Shown here: positions 56,095 to 64,000 of the stretch, one piece after another
Layout: each line of letters opens with the position of its first letter
Position numbering within the stretch: position 1 is the stretch's first letter
Source: Capsaspora owczarzaki ATCC 30864
Taxonomy: Eukaryota; Opisthokonta; Filasterea
Reading direction: 5' to 3'
Assembly (NCBI RefSeq): GCF_000151315.2
Contig: NW_011887295.1
Location: 124,001-188,000, forward strand
Length of the DNA stretch: 64,000 nucleotides
Notes under the pieces: model-generated
What the model was told of the DNA's origin: nothing
The model's input: the letters and a program-made list of their open reading frames with translations, nothing else
The model's database searches: none
Program-made: the position numbers and the translations under genes

Positions 56095-58988
56095 ATGAAG
56101 AAGACCGAGTCGCGCAATGATCTGGAGCGCAATGTGGTTGCCAACCTGCCGTTTGTCGACTACACGATCGACCACAGCAAATTGCTGGAGGGTGCCCAGT
56201 GAGTAGCATGCAGATAGCGTTGTGTGTGTGGTGTGGTGTGGTGGTGATCCATCACGCAGTTTAAGTCTCTTTCTCTCTCTCTCTCTCTCCCGCCTCACTC
56301 TTCCGCTGCTCCATCTCGTCATTCATTGCCGCAGTTGCTCTTGTGTTCTTGTTGCTCCTTTTAGGGGTGTGTGTGTTGGCTTGCGATTCCGGCGGGAGTT
56401 CGTTGGCGAACGTTTCGGAGTTTCGGATGCATGCGGGTTTTTTCTTCTTTTTTTTTCCGGTGACGTGCTTTCTTTCAATGTTGAAACTGCGTTGTGCGCA
56501 TTTGAATGCGAGACGGTGCGCTTTCTGTCTTTTGGGAACAGTGAGAGAGAGAGAGAGAGAGCGAGTCGAGTCGGAGAGAGAGGGAAGTGCGTTGACGTGT
56601 TCGAAACCCCACACTGCGATTCACGTTTCTGCTGCTTTCAAAGCGTTACCCCTCCAATTTAAATGAATGCGGTGGTGGTGTGTTTGAGAGCGCGGGCCTG
56701 CGTTTTTGTCCTATCAAGAGGGTGAAACCGTGGATTGGGTTTGGGTGTGTGGGGTGGGAGTCGTTGGGGTTGCGAAAGTAGTGAACGAAGGCGATGTGGC
56801 GCCACTGTGGCGTTTTCGACAATCATGGTCCTCTGCTGCTTGCGGATGTGGCAGAATTTTGGTCGATGGTTGGAAGTCTTGAACTGAGAGTCGATGAGGG
56901 GTTGCATTGGAACAAGGAGGAGGAACGATTGATACGAGAGAGAGAGAGTGAGAGCGATAGGGGAGAGGGGAAGAGGATGATAACGCGATGGTGATAGGGA
57001 CCGTGACCTTGCTCAACACACTGAAGCACACACTGAGGGGAAAGTCAAAGTCGTGGCACCGAAACACCAAATCCCCCAATTGAATGTGCAATGCAATGCA
57101 ATGCAAGTCATGGATGATGAAATTGAAGGACAAGAACGCACTTTGAATCGTGAGATGGCTGAACGCTGAACAATACTCAACACTCAACACTCAACACTCA
57201 ACAGCAACTCTATGATGACGATGCGAAACACATGCCCACCTTCCAAACACGCTGACTCTGGTGCTGTAACAACTCGCTTTTGTTTGTGATTGGGGGTGCT
57301 GCAGGTTTATCATCTCGCAAATCAAGCCATACTGGCCCAAGGAGCAGACCAAGTTCAAGCAGTTCCACGGCGGAATGACCAACAAACGTTAGTGCATTAC
57401 ATTGCATGGAGATCCGATGTGCTTTGGATCAACACTCACGCCGCCTGATCATCCCTCTGGTGATGGGGATTTTGCTCGTCCTTGTTTTGTGATTTTTCAC
57501 ACGAACAGTCATGCTCTGCTATCTGGATGGCACTGAGGAGAAGGCCCTCGTTCGCGTGTATGGACACAAGACCGAGTACCTGATCGATCGCGAGCAAGAG
57601 ATGGTGGTACGCAATCAAAGCAACGCAATCACCAAGCTGTTACGCTCGCTCGTTGACAATCAAACCCTCCCCTCATCATGCCATCCACGTGGTGTGCTGC
57701 ATGTGGCACGTTGTACAGTTCTCTAAAGAACACACTCAAAGAAAGCACAGTTGGGAGCCGTCTCGCAAAACCCCGTGTTTCATTGTCCATCATTAACTAA
57801 GCCAAACCCCGTTTGTACTCTATCTCGAAACAGAACATTTGCTCGCTCAAGAAGAACAACATCGGGCCGGAGGTGTTTGGCCGCTTCCAGAACGGCTACT
57901 GCTACGGCTACTTGCAGGGCGAGCCCTTGGATGTCGAAATGATGCGAGACGCGCACATTTCGCGCCTCACAGCTCGCAAGCTTGCCAGCTGGCATCAAAC
58001 TCACATTCCCGGCGACACGACGCCGATGCTCTTCAACACCTTGGAGAAGTGGATGTCTATCAGTGAGTTTGTGCTGAGTTTTGGCAGTCGGTTTCTCGTT
58101 TTTGGCTGAAGTGCTGCAGCTCATCACCTTTGCTTGTCGGCGTGTGCGATTGACCGTACCTAGTTCCCGAATCATTCGAGGACAACCCAACGAAGGACAA
58201 AAAGTACAAGGAAAAATTCAGCCTCCCCCAAATCCGACAAGAGTTGCAGCAGCTCCGAACGGTGTTGGAGGGTCTGAACTCGCCCATTGTTTTCTCGCAC
58301 AACGATTTGCTGTGCAAGAATGTGCTCTTCCACGCCGAGTCTGGTAAGTGACGGCAATGTTGTGACCCAACTACCTTTTTTTATCTTTTTTTTTTCTTTT
58401 CTTTTTAACCTTCACCTTTCTTGTTTGCTTTTGTTCTAACACTTCCCCTCCCCGCCTCATTCGAATGCAGACGCGGTTCACTTCATTGACTACGAGTACG
58501 CAAACTACAGCTACCGTGGCTTTGACATTGGCAACCACTTTTGCGAGTTTGCGGGCATGGACGACCCTGTAGACTATGGCCGCTATCCAGGCCGGGCCTT
58601 CCAGATGGTTTGGCTGCGACAGTACATTGCTGGCGCGCAAGGCATCACCGACGCTGAGGTCACCGAGCAGCAGGTCGAGGCCATGTACCGCGAGGTCAAC
58701 AAGTTTGCTTTGGTAACGCACGAGCAACAATTGTTTGGTTGTTTTGTACTTGCGCAATAGCAGAAAGAGGGCTTGAAGTCCAGCTGGGAATCAGAGGAAA
58801 GAGGGGAGAGGTTTCTGGAAAGCGACGACTAATCGTTCATTGTTTGCAAACAGGCCGCCCACTTTTACTGGGGCTCGTGGGCACTGGTGCAAGCTCGCTT
58901 CTCCGACATTGATTTCGACTACCTCGACTATGCCCTGCTCCGCTTTGCCGAGTACTTCCGTCGCAAGGACGAGTTCCTCGCGCTTTGA
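56095..58988 (+). CDS. ETNK1: Ethanolamine kinase
   Basis: Exons 56095-56198, 57305-57387, 57509-57606, 57834-58062, 58164-58343, 58471-58712 and 58854-58988 give 356 aa. Family motifs in order: KQFHGGMTNK; VRVYGHKTEYLIDRE; the catalytic loop FSHNDLLCKNVLF (Brenner motif HxDxxxxN); then FIDYEYANYSYRGFDIGNHFCEF with the metal-binding Asp; and AAHFYWGSWALVQARFS near the end. It is closer to ethanolamine kinases than to choline kinases (DIGNHFCEFAG, FALAAHFYWGSWAL). It phosphorylates ethanolamine in the CDP-ethanolamine pathway. Intron 1 is 1106 bp, long for this window, with GA runs and a 7-bp AACACTC repeat near 57178-57204. The end of exon 3 could also be 57603. Confidence 0.96.
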
Positions 58989-59201
58989 GACACAAAACTC
59001 CTCATCGCCATTGTGTCTCGCCGCAGATGTTATTTGTTACTGCCTTGTCCCTTCCTTTTTCTTTTCTTCTTCTTCTTCTTTTTCTTTGTTTTTTTATCTT
59101 GTACTATATTGTTGTCTGAGAGTCGCAATGTAGTTTGAATTCTATCGTTCCAGTCTTTTATATTCTCACCCGGGATTCAACTTAGCCCACACGAGCCAAG
59201 T

Positions 59202-59207
59202 TCAGTC
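59202..59207 (+). promoter_or_regulatory. TCAGTC motif upstream of SMNDC1
   Basis: GTTCAGTCCAATCCAGTC directly precedes the ATG at 59218, 16 bp away. If used as an initiator the leader would be very short. Confidence 0.3.
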
Positions 59208-59217
59208 CAATCCAGTC

Positions 59218-60165
59218 ATGAGCAATTCGATCCTGGCCGAGCTGAGCGCCATCCGAGCACAGCTGCAGACCGTTGAGGCTGCGTTGATCAACTCGCCTGG
59301 CGACACTGAGCTCGCGCAGCTCCGTGACAACATGCTCGAGCTGATTCGCATCCAGAGCGAGCTGGTCGCGACGAACGACGTTGCTGCGGTCGCATCGTCC
59401 GGACGCAAGTGGCGGCTCGGCGATCTGTGCCTGGGCGTCTGGTCGGACGGCAGCTACCGCGACGCCCGCATTGACGGAATCGCCGACGACCGCGTAACGT
59501 GCACAATCGCGTTCGACCAGGGCGGGACCAAGATGGACGTCTCGGTCAACTCGCTGCGCCCGCGAGCTGCATCTGCATCTGCATCTGTATCGACTCATGC
59601 TTCTGGCGGTGCTTCAGCATCCTCAGCGCCCGAGTTGGCGGGCACTGGCGGTGGCCGGAAGCGAACACACGACGAGTCCAATGGAAAGGTCTCCGCAGCC
59701 GCTCGCGAAGCATTCGCCGACAGCGACAACAGCGATGCTGAACCACAGACAGCTCGAGGAGGAGCAGGAGCACAGCCGTATTCCACGGGTGGCGGCGCTG
59801 GCCAGCGGGCTGGAGCTGGAGCTGCTGCTGCCGCCGATCACCTCGCCAAGAAGCCTCGCCAGTCGCGCGAACAGTTCCAAGCCAAGCAGGCAAAGCAAAA
59901 AGAGCGGTTGCAAAAGCACGAGGCAGCCAACGAGGCCAAGCAGAAGGAAGTCAACGACTGGCGATCGTTCGCCTCCAAGAGCAAATCGGGCATCAAGACA
60001 TCAATCTTTGCCGCGCCCAAGGATGTTGCCGGCAAGGTCGGCGTGGGCACGTGCGGCATTGGTGGCAAACCCCCAAGCGATTACTCTGCTGCCGCCAAGA
60101 GCAATACAAACTGGCGAGCTGCTCTCAAGCCCGAAGGCGCCGCATCCGCCCCTCAAGATGACTAG
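59218..60165 (+). CDS. SMNDC1: SMNDC1/SPF30 Tudor-domain splicing factor
   Basis: A single exon of 315 aa (human 238). The N-terminal helix LAELSAIRAQLQTVEAAL parallels SPF30. A Tudor domain spans about residues 60-115 (WRLGDLCLGVWSDGSYRDA, then SVNSLRP). An Ala/Gly/Ser-rich insert follows. The C-terminal block has KQKERLQKHE, WRSFASKSK, KTSIFAAPKDVAGKVGVGTC and GKP, nearly identical in pattern to human. In the family it binds symmetric dimethyl-arginine on Sm proteins and helps the tri-snRNP join the spliceosome. The gene is intronless although its neighbours are intron-rich. Confidence 0.94.
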   Translation: MSNSILAELSAIRAQLQTVEAALINSPGDTELAQLRDNMLELIRIQSELVATNDVAAVASSGRKWRLGDLCLGVWSDGSYRDARIDGIADDRVTCTIAFDQGGTKMDVSVNSLRPRAASASASVSTHASGGASASSAPELAGTGGGRKRTHDESNGKVSAAAREAFADSDNSDAEPQTARGGAGAQPYSTGGGAGQRAGAGAAAAADHLAKKPRQSREQFQAKQAKQKERLQKHEAANEAKQKEVNDWRSFASKSKSGIKTSIFAAPKDVAGKVGVGTCGIGGKPPSDYSAAAKSNTNWRAALKPEGAASAPQDD

Positions 60166-60491
60166 AAAACCCTTGACATTCTCGGAAAACATTTCGCTGG
60201 TCTCGCTCTGGCTTGCTTGACCCGACTGGGCCGGTGTTATTGCTTGTCTTTTTTATGTTTGAGCAACTTTTGGACCAGGCAGCAGGGGAAGAAATTCCAG
60301 AACTTATGTTTTACAAAAACACGCACAACACGTAAGCACATAAAATAAAACAACGAAAAACACCAGCACCTACAGACATCACTTCCAATCAATACACCCA
60401 AGGCCGGCATTTCATGGCTCTTTGCGCGCAGTTTGACGAAGGGGATGGGGGTCGGGACGACAACAAGAAAAACAAAACCTGAACAGGTTCG
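60166..60491. other. Spacer between convergent SMNDC1 and TM9SF1
   Basis: 326 bp holding the two 3' flanks. An AATAAA-like AAATAAAA string near 60338 lies on the plus strand. No coding sequence is seen. Confidence 0.4.
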
Positions 60492-63400
60492 TTAGTCCGC
60501 CTTGAGGCTTCGGAAAATGTACCGCACAAATTGTAGCGACACAAAGAACCCGACGGAACCCAGCATCAGGAAGAAAATAAGGCATGTCATCAACGTGTAG
60601 CCAAAGAACTTGGCCGTTTGAAGGGCGCCCGACATGTTGGAGCGGTGAAAGTAGTAAAAGACGCTGTAGACCAACACAAACAGGCCGGTGGAGCCAGCGT
60701 TGAGGATGGAGCGCCACCACCATTGGTAGTCCTCGCCAGCAAGCGAGTAGTAGGTCAGAGCAATTGACACACAGGCAGTGACCAGCAGGAGAATCACAAA
60801 CACGATCGCAAGAATGCCAAATAGCGTGTATGGCTGTCGACCCCAGAGCGTGTCGAAAATGTAGTACAGCTCAATGGAAATGGCACTGAATGGCAAAAAG
60901 CCACCTGCAATCATCAGTGCCGGGGTCGACCGGAAGCTGCGGCAGCAATAATGGGGTCAGAAAATGGTGAGTAACTGTGACAAAAGGTACAGAGTCAACA
61001 AACGCCGTCGTGTTCGCTCACAAGGATGCTGGTGGAATTTCACGAGGAATGTTCTTGGTTCGCACGGGTGCGTCAAAGCTGGCGGCAGAGTTCTTGCCAA
61101 CAATGCCACCAACCACCGTCAATGGGAAGCCCACAAACAGCCACAGGCACATCACGATGAGAATTTTCGACACGGGCAGAGCTTGAGTCGACTCGTACGC
61201 CCATGCAATCGAGTTGATGATGCTCCAGACCAGGAAGAATGGAACTGATGGATGAAAGGTTCAAGCACGAGGGGTCAGCACGAGTCCAAAAACAAAAAAA
61301 CAATGTGCAGGTGTGCGGAAAGCGGCGCGCAAGATTCCGACTGCATACACTGACCTGAAAACAAGCAAGCAGTCAGCATGATGTTCCAAACCCAGTTCTG
61401 GCCGCCAATCTTCTTGAAGAAGGATCCCGAGATGTAGCCAGAGATACCCGAGGTCAGCGCGTAGATGGCGATGACGGCCGAGTTCATGGAACCGTGCTGG
61501 TGCACGTTAAACATGCCGAAGAGAGCCATTGCGAGCAGCAGGCCACAAACGACAAGAAACTGCGTTCCGACGCCTGCAAAAGGGTTGGACAAGGCGTGAG
61601 ATGAACAAATCCAGCGGACAGGAAATCGGTTCCCTCGGTTTTTTTTTCTCTCTCTCTCTCTCTCTGCCTTCAAATCTTGACTCACCAAGAACGGCGCAGA
61701 ACAAGGTGCGGTGCTCGGGAAATCGGAAGACGTCGCCGTGAATCACCTTCCAGCCAGAGTCTTCGTAAACTTGCTCGTCCAAATCATCCATTTGACGGGT
61801 GTAGCGAGCGAAATCGGCACGCAAGACTCGCAGCATGATGATGGCCACCACGCCGGTCAGCAAGACCACCAAGGACACAGAGTTGATGATGGAGAGCCAG
61901 TGGACTTCAAGCTCGGTCGGGAAGAAGCTGTCGCTCGCAAAGTGCGTCATGCGCTTGTCGGCTGGCAGTCTGCGATAATGCAAGAACGTGCAAGAAAAAA
62001 ACAATGAGCGCGTGCACTCTTCCGCATTGCCAGTTCGACTGGAGTGGCCTTTTTGAAAAGTACTCACGTGGTCGGAATCCAAGCAACAGAGTACGTAAAC
62101 TCGATGCTCTTGTCGGGCATCAAATCAAAGATTTCCACGGGATTTTCAGAGTCCATTGTGACGTTGGCATACACAATGCGCTGCGTTTTGTCGGAATTGT
62201 TTTGCCCGGTGCCAGGGAGAGAACAGGGCGAAAATCAAAATGAGCGAAACGAGCCGACATCAAAACTGACATGCAACGGCTCAGAACTGGCTACATACAT
62301 CGCCGTTGTACTCAAAATAGAAATGGTAGTGGCGCCAGAGGAACATTCGATGTGTATGAGGGAAGGTCACCTCTTCCAGCCGTCCAATCGAGCCCCAAAC
62401 CGGAAGATCGTCTGCGTGCATCATGAAAAAGTCAGCATTTTCCATCCCCCTTCATTGTCTCCCACCAGGCATTTCCTCCCTTACCGATGGAAAACTCGAA
62501 AAAGTACAGCTCCTCAATGGCCTCGCGCAAATCCTGGACGTCGCGCTTGGAGAGCATGACCGTGTCGCACAGCACAGCGTTGTCGACATTGACTGCATTT
62601 TTGTTTTTGTTTTGTTGGTTGTTGGTTGTTTTTCATCCAACGAAAACAAACAAACAAAATACAGCTCAGAGTGAGATTGAGTTGTTGTTTCTCGTCGTAG
62701 GATTCGGGGGTTTTTGGGGTGGCATCTCGACTTCTGAGAACATGTGCTGCGCCCTTGGCAACCAAACATACCACCAAACTTGATGTCAAACGGCGTGTTG
62801 GCCTGCTTCCAGCCAGTAAGCGCCTCGCCCAGCGAGATCTTCTTGTAGACGATCGGCTTTGGCTGGCAGAATGGCAGCGAGTAGAAGTCGTACGTCTCGG
62901 ACGGGTTGTAGTAGGGGCCGACCTGTTTGTTGTCCCAAAAACAAAAAACGACGTTGAGCGAGGTGCAGATTTCAATGAGTTCTGCGCCGATTCAACGCAT
63001 GGATGTGGGAGGGGGGAAGCCTGATGAGGGGATTGCGATGATGCATCTATGATGCAGAAATGGGGTTTCTTTGCTCGAGGCAGCAGCGAGGACACGACAC
63101 TACGAGTAGCACAGCAAAGCATTGCTTGATCATTGACGTGGAGCTGCTGCTCAATCTCTGCCCCCCCCCTCCCGCCGTGCGCCCTTCGCCTCTATAAACA
63201 CCAACGCACTCCTTACGAACTTGCACTTTCTAGATTGGATGCAAGTATGCGCTGAGCGAGCACTCAATGCAACGCACTGAGAAAGCCACATCGCTGTGCA
63301 CGCCCTGCCACAACGCCCCGGTTCGCCCCCTCCGCCACCCCCGAGCCTCACACCGCCTCGCCACACCAAACTCAAAACAGAGGGACTCGCTCATCAACCA

Positions 63401-63699
63401 AATGCACCCATCGACGCTTCCGAACGGCTGTGTGGCTGCTGCGACGCCGAGCGAAAAAGAAAAACCGGTCATCGTCTTTGCTTTGCGCGTGGCATTCTGT
63501 GATCACGCTTGCGCTGAGTTGGCCGAGTGGGGGCTGAGCAGGGAGCTGAGCTGAGCTGAGGTGAGCTTGCCTTGTTGACAAAGACAGGGACGCTGGCAGC
63601 GTGCGCGTACGCAGAGCCCTTGCTCGCCTCGACGCCCGGCGCAACGCAGCCCGCAAACAGCACTGCAGCGAGCAGCACAAGCCGACAGCTCAAGTGCAT
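60492..63699 (-). CDS. TM9SF1: Transmembrane 9 superfamily member 1 (nonaspanin)
   Basis: Exons 63699-63571, 62922-62772, 62592-62485, 62411-62299, 62180-62068, 61969-61686, 61573-61355, 61244-61022 and 60936-60492 total 1785 nt, or 594 aa (human 606). A signal peptide covers about residues 1-27. The lumenal domain has [29 protein letters not shown] and [14 protein letters not shown]. Nine membrane segments follow, with [56 protein letters not shown], and a KAD end resembling the KxD Golgi-retention signal. The match to TM9SF1 rather than TM9SF2-4 is strong throughout. Intron 1 is GC-AG, fixed by homology across the join. Nonaspanins act in endosome/Golgi sorting of membrane proteins. Confidence 0.96.
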
Positions 63700-64000
63700 T
63701 CGGAAACAAGGAAAAAGAAAAAAAGTGAATGGATCAACATTTAAAAAAGAGTTGAAGCTTATCAGCGAGAATATAGCTGAGCTGAGATGATTGAAAAGGT
63801 TTTCATTTTCTGAGCAAACAAAAAAAAACAAGGAGGGAACTCGACAAAAACAAACTGAAAGCACATTCAATACATGCAGAAACGAGAAACGACAAGGACT
63901 AACCGAAGACAACAAAACAGGAAAGGGGGGAAGGAGAGGGAGAGACGAGAGCAAGTCTCAGTTGAAAAGCAAAGACAAACAGCTGCAGGGGCGGTGTTTG
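63700..64000. other. Upstream region of TM9SF1
   Basis: AT-rich 5' flank with pyrimidine-rich coding-strand sequence (for example near 63920-63950). No gene and no exact minus-strand TCAGTC is seen. Confidence 0.35.

Overview
This is a gene-dense eukaryotic nuclear window. There are about 22 protein genes in 64 kb, short spacers of roughly 100-700 bp, many short GT-AG introns (mostly 80-150 bp), and proteins swollen by Ala, Ser, Thr, Gln and His runs. The gene content (VPS39, VARP, IST1, TM9SF1, a full-size ABCA transporter, CENP-L, SDR42E, SPAG7, coactosin) is that of an opisthokont close to animals. Compactness, composition and the LTR element fit a unicellular holozoan, most likely a filasterean such as Capsaspora. 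That is an inference, not a database match.

Layout. 1-0.4 kb: edge of an unknown gene (-). 0.9-4.8 kb: VPS39, 13 exons (-). 5.1-8.3 kb: two intronless tandem 7TM paralogues (-). 9.1-13.4 kb: glycine cleavage H protein (-) and CNOT10 (+), divergent from a 285-bp spacer. 13.6-16.9 kb: M28 peptidase and coactosin (-). 18-19.3 kb: orphan NTF2-like protein (+). 19.9-27.8 kb: IST1 (+) tail to tail with VARP/ANKRD27 (-). 28.5-30.8 kb: coiled-coil / nuclease-like / kinase-like fusion (-) with a 135-bp TC tract upstream. 31.3-35.3 kb: HERP-like and SDR42E-like (+). 35.5-40 kb: MTHFS (-) and TMEM63/CSC1 (+), divergent. 40.1-43.6 kb: SPAG7-like and CENP-L (-). 43.9-52 kb: ABCA transporter (+), divergent from CENP-L. 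52.2-55.8 kb: secreted His-first protein gene (-) with an LTR retrotransposon and a 100-N assembly gap between its 5' exon and the rest. 56.1-60.2 kb: ethanolamine kinase and SMNDC1/SPF30 (+). 60.5-63.7 kb: TM9SF1 (-).

The genes are mostly unrelated housekeeping genes. Several serve endolysosomal traffic (VPS39 in HOPS, VARP, IST1, TM9SF1), but they form no operon and the proximity may be chance. Exon joins were made by hand from splice sites, reading phase and remembered family sequences. Nearly every complete model closes to a multiple of three and gives a length close to its human orthologue.

The main new observations are: an initiator-like TCAGTC motif, usually followed by pyrimidines, just upstream of most start codons; three GC-AG introns; VARP keeping both cysteine motifs; a nuclease-kinase fusion with a 21-bp heptad repeat; a short stretch of SDR42E where the conserved peptide lies in a different frame from the open exon; and a probable His-brace secreted protein interrupted by a young-looking retroelement.
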